A stretch of DNA of 64,000 bases from Myripristis murdjan. Its lineage: Eukaryota; Chordata; Actinopteri; Holocentriformes; Holocentridae. The DNA lies in the NCBI RefSeq assembly GCF_902150065.1, contig NC_043998.1:3101001-3165000 (forward strand). The letters run 5' to 3'. A program made the position numbers and the translations under genes. Positions 15,392 to 28,788 of this stretch are shown here, piece after piece. The notes beneath the pieces were generated by a model, which was not told the DNA's origin, ran no database searches, and was given only the letters and a program-made list of their open reading frames with translations. Within the stretch, counting starts at the first letter, position 1, and each line of letters opens with the position of its first letter.

Positions 15392-16129
15392 TTAAAGGGA
15401 CAGTTCACCCATTTTCAAAAAAAAAAAAAAAAATTTTATTATATTTACTTCTAGCTGCTAGGAAAGTAGTGGTGCTACATCTTGTGCTGGATACTGACCG
15501 GATGCTCCAAATGCTAACCGACTTCTACCTGGTTATTGAAAAATAACTGCCTTAATCCACTCAAACTGTTAAATAGATAAAGTCTGAGTTTGATGATGTG
15601 TAGTATAATTTCTGTCATAAAAAATGTTGATTGCTTAAAAAAAGAAACAAAAAGATCAAGGGTAGAACTGTTTTCTTGTCTGAGCTCTCTGTGCCGGTCC
15701 CCAGTTGCAACGGCGGCTGGCAGGTGCTTGAAATGTTCATTTTTGTACCTTAACATGCATACGTGTGTTCAGTGAAGAAAGCAAACGATGGCAAACTCAG
15801 TCTACCTCCGTCTCTGTGGTGGCTGCTGATCCTATGACGCGGACTGATACAGAAAGTGCAAAAGTTACCTGATCTTTCTGGATGTTTGTAACAGGAAAAA
15901 TAGAGTTAGAAACTATTGTCCGTGCGCATTCGGTAGTCATGTGTACATTTTAGCTCCCGAAAAGAAGTCCACCTAAATGGCAGGAGGCTAACATTTGGAG
16001 CATCCAGCCAGTGTCCAGCACTCAGTAACAATGACAGGAAGGTGTAGCATCACCACTGTCCTATATAACAGCCAGGGGAGGAAGTGAAAGAAGTTCAAAT
16101 TATTCAAAATGGGTGAACTACCCCTTTAA
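15392..16129. mobile_element. TTAA-flanked MITE with long inverted termini
   Basis: TTAA at 15392-15395 and at 16126-16129 flank a 730 bp element. Its termini are 'agggacagttcaccc' and, reversed, 'aggggtagttcaccc'. The inverted homology runs well over 100 bp inward: 'ggatgctccaaatg' and 'gtggtg(a)tgctaca' appear on both arms. TTAA duplication fits Kolobok or piggyBac non-autonomous elements; there is no coding capacity. A stray end of the same family lies at about 11520-11539. Confidence 0.7.
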
Positions 16130-16277
16130 CACAGCAGCTTAATTAGGCTGAGGGGAACAAACCTACACACACACACACACACATGCACACACGCACACAA
16201 AGTCTCTCTGTTTGAATGACAACTCATCTTGAGACTGCTCTTCTCCATCCTGTTTTCTCTGCAGGCTCTCACCCACC

Positions 16278-16294
16278 CACATGCACACACGCAC

Positions 16295-16381
<87 letters not shown>
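16278..16381 (+). repeat. (CA)n microsatellite
   Basis: About 80 bp of uninterrupted CA dinucleotides follow an imperfect ACGC-containing lead-in. Apparent open frames across it are artefacts of the dinucleotide repeat. Confidence 0.97.
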
Positions 16382-16382
<1 letters not shown>

Positions 16383-18380
16383 ATAGGCCCTGTGTGTACT
16401 GGCTGCACACAGATGCATTTAAAGCTGACTTGCGGTTTGATGGGCCCATCCTTCTATTCATGTTTTGTGCAAGATAAATAAACACAAATAAATGAGCTGA
16501 GGAAGAGACAGGAAGCCCAGCACATCATTTGCATTTGCTGTATATGTAGTAACAGCAAAGAGGAGGCCTGGGACTTTAATGACTTTATGTTGGTGGGGGT
16601 GCAGTGGGAGGACAGTGGTTTCTCTTGGGTCATCTGTAGAGTACACAGATGACTGTATGCCAATATGTCATGTTAGTATGTCAGCTACTAGTGAGGGGGC
16701 ACATGGAAAAACCTGAGTTACATACAGACCTTGAGACTGTATTTTCTTATAGAAGTGAGAAATATTAAGCCAGCGTGAGAAAACAAGGGATTTGTGCACA
16801 CAGAGTTAACAGGAGAGGCTGGTTTAGATTTGTTGATTTTATTTGGGACCCTCCTCCAAATGACATGTCTGTAATTTTTCCATTTCACAAAATATTTACA
16901 AAAAAGATACTTTTCTGTTTTGTTTTTTTTTTCTGTATGTTGACTGTGTTGTAACAACTCTTTTTTTTAGATGATGACCATTGCTTACATCAAGCAGTCC
17001 AGTCTCTTTCTTTAGAAAAAGTTCATGAAAAAAAATCCTCCCACCCTTCTTTCATACACTCTTAAAACTGCATACAGTTTTCCCATTGTTCTTTTTTTGA
17101 GTGCTTATAAAACTCTTCCCCGCATGCTTACAGCTGCAAACAGGAAGCCAGGAGCTAGTGTGCTTGTTGAGAGGAAGTGACATCTTTGCCCTGCAGGAAG
17201 TACAATTACATCATCGTCAATCCTCCAGATGCTCACCTTGATTGGTTTGGTCTGTCCAGTCTGTCTCTCCTGTCTCTACGAGTCAAAGAGTCTCTCTAGA
17301 CAAACATGAAACCTACAGATGTAGCAAATAACACAAAGTCATAGTAACTATTAAATGGAAACAGTCTCTTTCAGAAGAAGGTGTTCTGTCCTACTGGAAG
17401 CCTGGCAGCAGGAAGGGGGATTGGATCCCCTCTCCAGAAAGGGAATGCTAGGAACAGGAGCTGGATTCCCAAAACTCGGAGGATTAAGTCAGGGTCGACT
17501 AGCCCCTCAGATGCAGCTCCGTCCCGCTGGCATCTGTAGTCCAGGCATAACAAGGCGTCCACAAGTGCATTGTGGGTGTTCCACACAGCGGGGGAACATG
17601 GAAGAGCGTTTTGTGTTCAAGCCGTACGATACATCCCTGAACTCAGCAAAGAAAGGAGGCTTAAGTGCAGCAACAAAATCAAGAGACTCAAAGGGGCCGC
17701 TGTCCTCTTAAAGGATCTATCAAACATAGTCCGGGCAGAGAAAAATATGATGGTAATAACATAAGGCAATTGACCTCAGTACAACTGGGAGGGATAATAT
17801 CGCAGGGAAACGTCAGACGCTAAGGGGGCTAAAACCAGAAAGCTCAGCACTGCATGGTATTATCCCGATTCCCTTTAGCCTCAGCCTCTGCTTATGTGAA
17901 GCCTTTGAGAGGCATGAGGAGATTAAAAAAAGTTTCCTTTCTATCAATCTGTCTTTTGCTCTATAAATAAAATGGTGCATCTTATCCTCTCGCTCTAGGC
18001 CCCTGGTGCAGGGCTCTGTCAAGTCTGTGACCGGTCAGTGTTGGTATGTGTAAAATGCGACGCTGAGCTGAAGTGTGCCAGATTGAATAGCTGCAGTTTA
18101 TGCACTGACACTTAATGTATTATATACTACATGAGTCACTGACAGAAAAAAACAAAGAAATTAAACACTAAGAGAATAAACCCTGCCCCCGAAAGAGTGT
18201 ACATGTTGTAGATCTGTGTGTGTGTGTGTGTGTATAAACAATTATTTACGTGTGTGCATATAACTGCATTAAATCTGAGTACGTTCATGTGTACTATCCT
18301 GTCAATAAAGCCTGTAAGGGTGCAGTATTTGTTTCTGTATGTAAGTGTGTATGTGTGTGTACACTGTGTGTTTGTCTATG
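16382..18380. other. Intergenic and probable trim8 3-prime UTR
   Basis: No coding exon is recognised. The trim8 3-prime UTR should run leftward from 18380. 'tttatt' at about 16838 (AATAAA on the minus strand) is one possible poly(A) signal, which would give a UTR of about 1.5 kb (inference). Confidence 0.35.
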
Positions 18381-21300
18381 TTAACTGGTGACGTAGTGCT
18401 TTGCAGAGGGCTGTCCATAGAGCCCATAGAAGTCTGCATGTCTGTGTGTCTGTGAGGCATCTATCCAGTCCCTCACTGCCAGGCCCTGCATGGACGGACC
18501 CCCGGAGGCCAGGCCTGGGGGAGGTGGGTAGTCCTGGGCGCTGACCCAGGGGAAGGAGCCCGAGCGCGGGTACGGGGGATGGCTGCGGTGGCCTGACACA
18601 GAGGGCACCCCAGAGCAGTAGCAGTTATCCATCGTACACACCAGGATCTTACGGCCGCCGTACTGAGGCAGCACTGCCTGCTGGGAGGAATGGGAGGAGC
18701 TGCTGCCTCCAGGCGGGAAGTGGGAGGAGCTGAACACGGAGCCTGAATGGTGGTTAGTCAGCGAACCGCTGCCGCTTCCTGTCCCACCGCCCTCGCTGAT
18801 GTGGGAGGGGCCGCAGGGACCGAGAGGCTGTTGATTGGTGGACTGGCCCTCTCCAGAGGTGGAGCTGGAACCCAGGTAGGGCTGCTTGGCCAACGATGAG
18901 GAAGAAGAGGAGGAAGAGGAGGAGTCTTTGAAACCGGGAGCACCGCTTTTCCCCACGTTCCCATTTCCGTCCGGGAATGCAGTGGAGTGTTTCCGCTTCT
19001 CTGCTCCAGAGCCAGAACTCTGACCACTAGGATAAGCAGGAACAGACTGCAGGAAGGTCGAGGGAGGGGTGAGGGGAGCTGAGGAGAGGGAGGGCGGAGG
19101 GGGTGGGGGTGGGGTGATGAGAGACAGAAAAAAAAAATACAGGTCATAAAACAACTATAAAAATAATCTGCTGCAATTTTGACACAATGATGACAGTCAT
19201 AGCCACAATTCAAACTTGGTACGTTGCTTGAGCTCCTACCTTCCAGCGTTCTCCTCAAGCTCTTCTCTCTCTTTGAGATTTCAGAAAGGAACAGCTTTGA
19301 ATTTAGACTCCCCACTTTGTAAGGGGGGAGGGTGCTGCCCACACATGCCTGAGACCTGCAACAAGCACCACAGGGAAAAACTCAAGGTAAGAGGTCTGTG
19401 AAAAAGCATCACCTGTAAGTTAAACTGCCAGGTCTAACAAGTAAAATACAATATCCATGTTCCAAATGCAAGTAGCCCACAAGGAGGCTCACCTGTCCAT
19501 GAGGATTCTGACAGGCTTTGTGTTTTTCATGAAGCTGAGTTCCTCTGCCTTGCTGAAGGCTGTCTGGATGGAGCTCAGCATCTTCTGGGCCTCATGGCGC
19601 TGCTCCCCCAAGGCCAGAACCTGGGCGGCGTTCTCTTGGCAGAACCGCGACTGGGCCCGGTCCAGAGCCTCCAGTGTCCGACCGAGATCCTCTTCCAAGA
19701 GCTGATGCATTCGCTGGTACTGCAAACGCACCTCCTCTTTCAGCTCACACACTCTGTCCTGTAGAGGACAAACATGCCCCCACACATACACACACACACC
19801 TTGTGAGATCTTTATAAAAATTGGTGTAATTGTGTATTTGCCCACAGTACAGGGGTGCCAACCATACCTCCACTACGCATTTATCAGAGTCGAGTTTACA
19901 AAGCTGCTCTTCGATGTCCTGCACTCTCTCCTCCACTCGCTCCTGCTGTCTCAACAGGCTTTGCTATGGAGAAAGAAAGAAACAAATAAACAAACACAAA
20001 GAAAAAAAGAAAGAAAAAGAAAGAAAGAAAGAAGGAAAGAAAATAAAGAAAAAGAAAAAAGGTTTGGTGAGCAGTGACCTAAGCTAGCCACTAGCATCCC
20101 CTCCCCATGCCTGAGATATTAGAAGCCGGGGAACTGGCTAATTTAGTCTCCATCCAACACAATCCCTGTGGGGGAGGAGGGAGGGGGACGCTGTCATAGC
20201 AACCAACAGCTATTTTGTGTTTGCATGAGTGAGTGAGGAATAATGGTGGGGGAGCTGGAGGGTGCAAGCAGAGATGGATAAATGGGCATAAGGAGGCAGA
20301 AAAAGCTACAGCAGCTCTGCTCTCCCAGAATTCCTCTCTCGCCCTGTGCTCTACTCTCTCCCCACTGCTCCTCTCAACCATTGCAGCTCCTCCCTTGCTC
20401 CTCTCCCACTTTTCTTCTCTCTAAAAGAGGGGAAGAATATTGAACCTGATCTGTGAGCTACGGCAATGTTGTGACAACAACACTCGTTATTTCTGGGACG
20501 ATGATGGCATGTGAATAACAGAGGCCTGCTTGGGCCATACCGAGATCCTCTGGTGCCTCAGCTGATGGCAAAAAAAGCTAAACATGGATGGGCACCGTGC
20601 TATTTCAACCGTCCTTTACATCACTCACTGTAATGCATTAGTTGAGGGTCTGATAGTAGGGGGGGGGGCTGATCCTTCATGTTATTAATATTTTGATCTT
20701 CAATTTAAAATATGAATAATCCTAGCTTGGTATTATAGACTGAGGCTTGGGTAACATTTTAGTGATAGCAATGTGGTCTGATGAACTAAGTACAATCTGC
20801 AAAAATATTGTACTGCTAATGTGATCCAAATTCAGAATAAATAAATAAATAAATAAAAATCAACATGGGGGATTACAGGGAACATCTCAGTCTCTGCGGT
20901 TGTCAGTCATTAGTCCTACAGGTCAATGCACCTCGATCAGTGATTCTCCAGCGTGTGCCATCGAGCCCCAAAGCGCATGCAGCTTTTCATTCCAACCAAA
21001 CCGCAACTGATTTCACTGATTAGTTCCCCCTCTGTGGTTGAAGGTGCTAATCAGTGTAATCAGCTGCTGTAGTGTTTGGTAGGAATGAAAACCTGTATAC
21101 TCTTGGGCCTTGATGACACATGGTTGGGAATCATTGCCCTAGATCTCTCTCTCCCTCTCTCTCACACTCACACTCACACACACACACACCACAGTTGGCA
21201 TGGTTAGATCCAGGGCTGTGACCTGGTTGTGCTGATTGATTGAGTTAGGCTTCCAGCAGAAGCCAGGGGAATAACAGGGTCGGAGGAGCCGAAGGTCCCC

Positions 21301-23395
21301 AAAGGGCATAGCAACAGAGTGTGTGGGGTATCTCTTGGGGGAGGGGGGTGGGAGGTGTCAGGAGGGGAGGGCTCTATTTAGCTGTCATTTCAACATAGTG
21401 TCTTTTCCATCAGAGGCACCGGAGCAGGAGAGTAGGGCCAGAGGGAAGGTCAGTCCTTGCCTGGAGTGGCTGATGGATCGTGTGAGTTAGTGAGGTGAAT
21501 ATGGTGGAGGCTTATGGTGAACAGTTAGAAAGTGGCCAGGGTGTGTGTCTGTGTGTGTGTGTTTGGGGGGGAGGTCACTCTGCATTCCTTCTGATACCTC
21601 ACATTCAACATGGAGGTCACAAGGGCTTAGCACCAGGAGGACGAGCATCCTTTCAAAAACAACATGTTTTGTTGCCACATAGGAGTATGTGCACATGTAA
21701 AAGATTAGATTAATGCAGATACAAATCTAGGGCAAGGCTTAACCTGTGGCCCTACCTCTGCCCCAAGAAAACTATAAACTATACATACGCTGAGTCATAG
21801 CGTTATCATCAGGAAATACACCCCAGCTTACACAGTTGACACCCAACCTGGGCGTTGGGTGTACTATCTGAGTCAATGCTGAAGCCTTCGAGGTTCTCTC
21901 ACTGACTAAGCTCAGTCTCTTGCACCTACCCAAAACACCCACTGTTGAGCAAAAACAGAGGGGCAAACCATCCGACTTCCGCTGCATGCGTTGACAGCAT
22001 GCCACACCAAACCCCCAGGAAGAGAAGAGGTTCATATAAACGCCCGAGGAAACCGCAGAATCAAGTGACGAATCACTTTAATATGCCCCCAAAGCCTTTC
22101 CCCCTCCTCCACTCCCACCCCCCCACACACGCCTCTCCTCACAACTGGCGATCCCTTAGCTAGGATGCACCTGTGCTGGGGAGATAAGGCCCACTGAGAG
22201 CCTCTTATTGTTCCGCCCTCGACTGCATTGTTTGTCATTCCAACAGATGAGAATGGGTTGGAATGGATCACAATTGAAAAATGCATGGACGTGAAGATAG
22301 ACACACACAGGCACTAAAAACCACTCTAATTTCAACAGTTTCTCAAAAAAAAAAAAAAAAAAAATGTTTCAACTGAATACACTGTTTTGGTAAATACATA
22401 AACTGTTGGTGGTAGTTCATAATAGCCCTGTACCCTTATTTAATGAAAGATCTCCACTCAACTGTTATGCAGCCAGGAATGACATTAAAATACATCCTTT
22501 GTTCTGGTTATTTTTTCTATCTTAATGTCATGACAACTGCAAAGAGGATGGGAAAACACATACACTCAATGACTTGGATGATGCAGTTAGGAAAGCACAA
22601 AGCTACAGGGGAGTACTCGAGTGGAAACTTCACCAAATATAATGTTCTCATTGACTGATGACAATTTGTAAGGGGTCTGTCTGGTCTAGCCATGATATTT
22701 GCTCTTATGATAGGCCAGTGATGGGCTGGAGGCAGAATATACACACATATATACACACATACAGGTTTTCATTGATTTATGCATGCATGTATAGGCCGAC
22801 AGAAGTGAATTCTCCTTACTCTTATGTCGTTGCGTCGTAGCTCCACATCAGTGACGGCGTGGCCGTGGCTTGGGTGGCAGCGGGCGAAGCAGCAGTACTG
22901 ACAGACAGCCGTCTGCTCGGCCTCGCAGTGGTACAGCCTGTACTCGTCATGCTGCGGGCAGGTCCAGGCCTTCACAGCCTCCGCCTCCACCAACAGGTGC
23001 CCGAGGGCTGAGCATGGCTGCTGCAGGTGTGTCTGGACATGGGACTGGCAGCAAGGAGCGTTGCAGCGCAGGCAGACTTTCACCGCAGGGAGTGGCGGGC
23101 CGCGACGGCACAGGATGCACTGCAACGCCGGTGTGGCTGCCTTCTCAACGCTCAGGGCATTGTACTTCTCCACTATGTTGGACAGTTTGTGGTTCTTCTC
23201 TAAGCTGGGCTTCTGAGAGTAAGCGTGGTTGCACTCGGGGCAGCGGGCCAGCGAGGAGTCTTTGGCCCAGGCCTCGCTGATGCAGCCCCGGCAGAAGTTG
23301 TGCTTGCAGGGCAGCTGAATGGGGTCTGAGAAAACGTGCAGGCAGATGGGGCAGATGAGCTCCTCCTCGAAACAGTTCCTCCACGTCTCAGCCAT
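18381..23395 (-). CDS. trim8: TRIM8-type RING/B-box E3 ubiquitin ligase (5 coding exons)
   Basis: Minus-strand exons: 22820-23395, 19868-19963, 19493-19758, 19240-19355, 18381-19078. They join in frame to 1752 bp, 583 aa (human TRIM8 is 551). The RING begins at C15-P-I-C18, two B-boxes cover roughly residues 92-180 (CRRGPPLPA, YHCEAEQTAVCQYCC), and a coiled coil covers about 185-290. The long tail ends in DFYGLYGQPSAKHYVTS, nearly identical to the human C-terminus. TRIM8 is an E3 ligase acting in TNF/IL-1 to NF-kB, STAT3 and p53 signalling. The start chosen is the MAETWRNCFEEEL codon at 23393-23395, matching human MAENWKNCFEEEL; in-frame ATGs lie upstream at about 23408-23425. The tail has an extra serine run (about 18895-18930), explaining part of the added length. 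Whether it is the a or b teleost copy cannot be told. Confidence 0.95.
20938..21136. mobile_element. ~200 bp hAT-like MITE in trim8 intron 1
   Basis: The termini 'cagtgattctcc' and, reversed, 'caatgattccc' are inverted, and the homology runs about 30 bp inward ('tgtgccatcgagcccc' against 'tgtgtcatcaaggccc'). Flanks 'acctcgat' and 'ccctagat' look like a decayed 8 bp target duplication, the length used by hAT elements. Confidence 0.55.
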
Positions 23396-26300
23396 ATCAG
23401 AGGCCATCATGGTCCGGGCAGGCATACACTAATGTCTGTTCTCCACTTCTGACAGACCACTAGGTCTCTGTAATTACCTTCCTGTATCTCTATCCTCAGC
23501 AAAAGAAAATCTGACACTGGCACTCTCACACTGAGTCCTGAGAGTCACTGAGAGAGATGAAAACAGAACTGTTACCGTCCCAAAATATCACTTCATATAC
23601 TTCAATCTTTTTGACCAAACAAGTCCACGGTCTGTAAAAAACAGACAAGACAGGCTCCCTGACAGATGATTAGTATTGCTTATTGCTGGGACATGAAGGC
23701 AAATTCCAGAAATTGCCCAGAGAAGGCTTCAAGCAAGGATGACAACACCTTTGTGATTACAACACACAGCAGGGGTTGACGTTATGCAGATTACAGTAAA
23801 TGGTGCTTTCCTTTCCTCTAAATCACACACACTGGGCCTGCTTTCACACTTCAGTTTGTGTGTGTGTGTGTGTGTATACATATATATATAGGCCTACAGG
23901 AAGCTAAAGCCTACATTCTTGTCAGCTACAGGTAAACTGAAATAAAAACAAGGCACAGAGAACGAACTATGTTACTAGGTTTTTAATTTAATATCTACAC
24001 ACATACCTACTCATATGATTACTACACCGACCAATGCCAACGTGAATCAATCTCTATATAGCAAATGAAAGACACTTGATCGCTCACCTTTTCTCCTGTC
24101 AGCTTGGGCCTTTACCTTGAGGTTAATGAGCTTGCCTGACTTCAGCGTCGGATTATGATTGATCGGAGACCAATTCACACCAAGAAACGAACCATGAAAG
24201 CCAAAAGAAAAGCCTGTTTCCCGACTGCCTTCAATCCACACCCTGAATAATATTTATACAGCGCCTTTGAACCTGAATCTGTTATCAGGACCTCAAGGAC
24301 GCCTTATTCCCACAATAATCACAATGCAGCGCAATGCTTTTGTCCACTGAATCATAAATAAGGCTATTTGTGGAGCCTTCGCTAGCAATTCAATTACGCC
24401 GATTAACGGCGAGGTTATTTGGCAGTCCGGTGAAATACAAGAAATACTCATTTACAGATCAGATTCATGTGACAAGTATCTTCAGTAAACGGACTTTGAC
24501 ACAATAGCGACATAACATTGCCTTTTCTATTTTAGGAATAACGCCTGCTATGTGGCACAGGCAACGCTCGCATATCTGTACACAAGGCCTCGGCTTTTCT
24601 ACTGATAGTCAGTTTTCTGTCGACAACAAAGGCCTTATAATCTCATTAAATAGAAAATCATACCCAGGCCATCATTTCAAGGCTATGTACTGCATAGTTA
24701 ATCGTTTTAATAGCCGAGTCCAGTTCCTGCGCACAAAACAAAGGGTTTTAGGATCCGCAGGAATGTTGGCTGCTGTTGCAGAGCCTTTGGTTTCCCCCGA
24801 CACATCTATCAAATGTCTCCTGACCCAAAGATTATTATGCTCTGGCCTCTTTACTTTGGTCGTTTCTCCACCAATTCACGCATTTGACGCTCAGCCTTTA
24901 GCCAACAACATATTTATCCACTTCCTTAGCTCGATTAAATCGCGTAAATTACCTCAGACGTCACCTCACCATTTTCTACCAAAGCACAGGTATAAATAAA
25001 CACTAGATTTGTAATGTTTTCCATAAAAGACCGGTAGTCACTAACATACATCGTCATTATTTATCACCGCCATTATTATGTATAATTGATAGAAATACAA
25101 ATATATACCCTTCTAATCTTAAAGGGGACGTCGCTATTCTGTCCTTGTTAGGGGTAGCTGTCATCAGCCATCTTGCAAAATCCTCATTTAAAAGAGAAAA
25201 AAAAGAAAGAAAAAAAGAAACAAGAAGAAAGATATTCGCCGTGGAAAGGCTGTTGGTTCTTTCCCCCGAAGCTGATTTTCGATTGCTGACCTATACAGGC
25301 ACATCGGCGAAAACTCCCGTCATTATAAAACACGCCTTTTCATTATTGTAGGTCCAAAGGTGTAGCCTAGACGTGGTTATTTGCGAAGCCTGGTCTGGTC
25401 ATTTTGTCCGATGTAAGGCGCCTCAGTGGTACATAAAGTCCAATACGATTCTGGGTAATTATTTGCGTTTTCCCCCCCTTTCTTTCTCTCGCTCTGTCTC
25501 TGTCGGGCAGGCTTTAGGGAGAGGAGGAATGCAGGCGAGCTGGACTGGTCTCGGTAAAACAGTCAAGTTAGCCATAATACAAAACTGACTTCCGGTAAAA
25601 AATTTCCAAATAAAGCACTTCATGGCGCATATGCTGCATGTTTGATGTGGGCTGGGATTTGAGTTGAATGATAAGCAAACTATCAAATAATACCACTTTG
25701 AAATCAAAGAATATAGTTATAGAGTAACGCAACTGTAATAAATTACCATTTCCTCCCTGACTTTTCCAGTGTCTAGCCTATACACTATACAAGATGCATC
25801 GTGCTCCCAAAAATGCACAAGCAACCTGACTCTGACAACTTCAAGCAATATCTTTCTTTTTGATAGCATAGTTTTACCTTTTAACTTTATCTCTTTGATA
25901 GGTCTACTTATATGGCTCTTTACACAGTCTGGAGGCCTACCAGACAAAGCATGTCACTGCATGTTGTACAGGGAGAAATGCTGTGTGACACATAAATGCT
26001 CTTAAGTATCAGGCCATTGCTGTAACACAAACCAGGACTAAGAAATTATCTACCTGGTGTTATTTCAGTCAAACAGGATGTCACTGAATAGCCTTGTACT
26101 TGCTCACCAGTATGGTCAGTGATACAGAAAAATGCAAAAACAATACAGTTACTGATTCATTCACTTTAACTGATTAATCTGCCTCATGCACACACACCCA
26201 GTGGGGAGAAGTTATGGGAATACTTGTGTAAGTCACCAGACCATCACAGGGCTAACAAAAACAGACAAACACACAATGTCAAATCTGATAACAATTTTTC

Positions 26301-26600
26301 AGCCCCTTGTTGACATGATTGTGTTACCTTCAACTGCTAGAGTTAAGCCAAAGAAAATCTACATGTGCACAGGGAGACCATCCATGCAACTGCATACAAA
26401 AAGGACCTGGAACAAATATCAAACTCAAATCCCTCGTTGCTTCTTGGTGTGGCTTGACAGTGCTCACCACTGAACAATCATCAACAACACATTAACGCCT
26501 ATTTTTATTTCATGCTTTTATTTTGAAGCTAAATCGTCAAGCTTCCTGTGTTTTCCAAGCTATCACTTGCCAACTTGACCACAGCATCTCGGTAACATCA
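23396..26600. other. trim8 5-prime flank, no further coding exon seen
   Basis: It should contain the trim8 5-prime UTR exon(s) and promoter, but no first exon can be placed with confidence. (GT)n lies at about 23857-23876. Open frames here have no family resemblance. Confidence 0.4.
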
Positions 26601-26830
26601 GCCCCCCGCCCCCCCTTCCGGATCAACGCTCCGACCGTCACGTGACCTGTCACACAACCGATGTGTGTCACGTTTTAACCGGGAGGAGTTGAGAGACGAA
26701 CCGGGGAGGAGGGGGAGGGAATCACATTTAAAGGGCTTACTGCATTTGTTAATGGCGTGGACGTTCATTATATTCCGCTGAGACTGCCGGGGCAATACTG
26801 CATCAAAATGTATGAGTGCGCGCGCCCCTG
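26583..26830. promoter_or_regulatory. CpG-richer block with a palindromic E-box
   Basis: A locally GC- and CpG-rich block contains the perfect palindrome GTCACGTGAC at 26637-26646, a USF/TFE-type E-box, and 'ttccgg' nearby. It looks like an unmethylated promoter or enhancer, but no adjacent coding exon is recognised. It may be a distal trim8 promoter or serve an unknown transcript. Confidence 0.3.
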
Positions 26831-27147
26831 CGTGTGTGAGCCCCTGGCGTGTCTTAGTGCAGGCTGGTGTTGCAGGAGAGCAGAACTACTGCCCCAACGA
26901 AAAAAAATCACTACAATATTCCTCTAATATTCCTACAGGGACTAACAGTGTAGAGCAGCAGAGGCAAACTTGCTTAGCAGGGATGAGGTCAGTTTGTGGT
27001 CACAAAATGCTAGAAAAACATGAACAGGACAAATATGAAATCCTGAAAAACATGAAAAAGCACATTCTTCCATGTAAACTGGCATCTTCCCAAAACTGCA
27101 GGTCAGCTCTTGAGTCTGACAGTTCTCATTATATACAGCATAGTCTT

Positions 27148-27590
27148 AATAATCAGAATCAGAAATACTTGATATTGATCCCCAACAGGAAAATTGGGTC
27201 AGCTGCAGTTGCTCAAATTCTCAAGAGAATAATTAAATTATAAGAAATAGAAAATTATATAAAATATAAAATAAATATAAAAAATATGTGCCTTAGAAAT
27301 TGGGGGGATTGGGTATGGGCATTATTTCTAAATATGTGAATTAATCCTACTTGTGCATTAATCATAGCTGAAAAAAAGTATGTGCATTATGTCTAAATAT
27401 GTGCACTGATGCTGCAAAATATTACAATAAATACAGAAATAAGAAGATTGTGCATGTGTTAAAAAGTCTATCTATATACACACCATGCCTACACAGGGAT
27501 ATTGCACTGTTGTATTGCTGTCAAGTCCTACAGGTATAAATTATTGCACAGTTAAATGGTTAAATAAACAGTTAAATAGTGTACAGTTAT
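27148..27590 (+). repeat. Interspersed ~0.4 kb repeat, copy R2
   Basis: This is the longest copy of the AATCAGAAATACTT family. It has the 'gggtcagctgcagttgctc' block, several 'tatgtgcattaatc' words, an A/T-rich middle and the 'gttaaatggttaaataaaca' end. Confidence 0.6.
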
Positions 27591-27739
27591 GCAGTCCATT
27601 AACTCAGGCTATCTGACCTGAAGATAATAAATTTGTCTAAGTGCCCCTACAGTACATAATGAGAATTAGGATGTTTAAATTATAAGTATGTATCAAATGT
27701 ATGGTTTACATTTAGAGGAAACTTGTCTTTAACCCAAAA

Positions 27740-28005
27740 CAGGGGTGCCTGTTGTTAAACATGCTGGTGGAGCTGCAGCTATATTGCTAGTGATCTTGTG
27801 GGAGTCATCGGGTCCAGTGGCTGGTCTACAAGATTGCATGAAGGCCAAGGAATATGAAGTTACTTGCGCATGATGGCGCACTCTATGGCCCTCGTGATGC
27901 TACCATATTACAAGATGACAGTGGCCCCGTACACACTATTAAACTCGGTAGCTTCATGAGTCAGATGCCTTCCATGGCCTCCCACATGTAGACAGCACTG
28001 AACCA
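27740..28005 (+). mobile_element. Tc1/mariner-like transposase relic
   Basis: Conceptual translation gives pieces reminiscent of Tc1-like transposases: KHAGGAA early, then DDSGPVHT like the family's D-N-x-P-x-H-T block with the second catalytic Asp. Frames are interrupted and no inverted repeats were found, so it is a decayed fragment. Confidence 0.35.
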
Positions 28006-28629
28006 CAATTCTGGCACACAGAACTGCAAAATACATTTATAACTCATTCATCGTCCTAGAACTGGACGTTCCCCTTCTTGCAGAAAGGTCAAACAGCCCA
28101 CGACACACAGTTTAGGACTTGTATATCAGCATTCCAGGGAGGAGTAAATCTGCAGGAAAAGAGTCTACTTATACACTTCTGAGTCATGGTAATGGTTACA
28201 TGTTTATATATACATGAAAACATTTAACCATAAGCTTGCTGCATGGGACTGCCCTTTGCTACCAAGCACACCATAAGCTTATTAACACAGTGCACCTAAT
28301 CTGAACATGGAATCTAATCAACCATTTCTTTTAGTATAAGTAAAATTACCAATGTACAAATCCTTAACGAGTCATAAGCTAATTTAAAATGTATGCAGAA
28401 ACACTGAGTTACTTGGAGGTGCTTCAGTGCAATAATGAAACCAGACAGTGTTCAATATGTGATTTTACACATACAGACCACAGCGTTGTGTAAATGGCTC
28501 AATCACAATCATGTCTTAATTTCTGACTATATTCATACTATTCTGTGCATGTAAACAATGTGCTAATGCTTTCTACTGCTACCCAGTTGTCTAGCAAGGC
28601 TAACAAGCTAGCTAGACAATGACAATGCA

Positions 28630-28636
<7 letters not shown>

Positions 28637-28664
<28 letters not shown>
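28637..28664 (+). repeat. Poly(A) tract (~28 bp)
   Basis: A pure A run flanked by similar 'gctagctag' words. Similar runs occur at 28758-28771 and 29594-29610. Confidence 0.9.
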
Positions 28665-28669
<5 letters not shown>

Positions 28670-28788
28670 CGCTGCAACTGTCTTGTTGTCTGTTTACAGC
28701 TACACAATGCTAGCTAGGAAACTGAGCACATAGCAGGAAAGCTTTATTTATATTGTAAAAAAAAAAAAAAAGAACTGCCTTTGCCACT

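Noticed and set aside
16126-16481. Cys-Val and His-Thr repeat 'proteins'
   Set aside because: They are translations of the (CA)n microsatellite.
24550-24999. 149-residue plus-strand open frame upstream of trim8
   Set aside because: No domain or homology recognised and opposite to trim8 transcription; probably chance.
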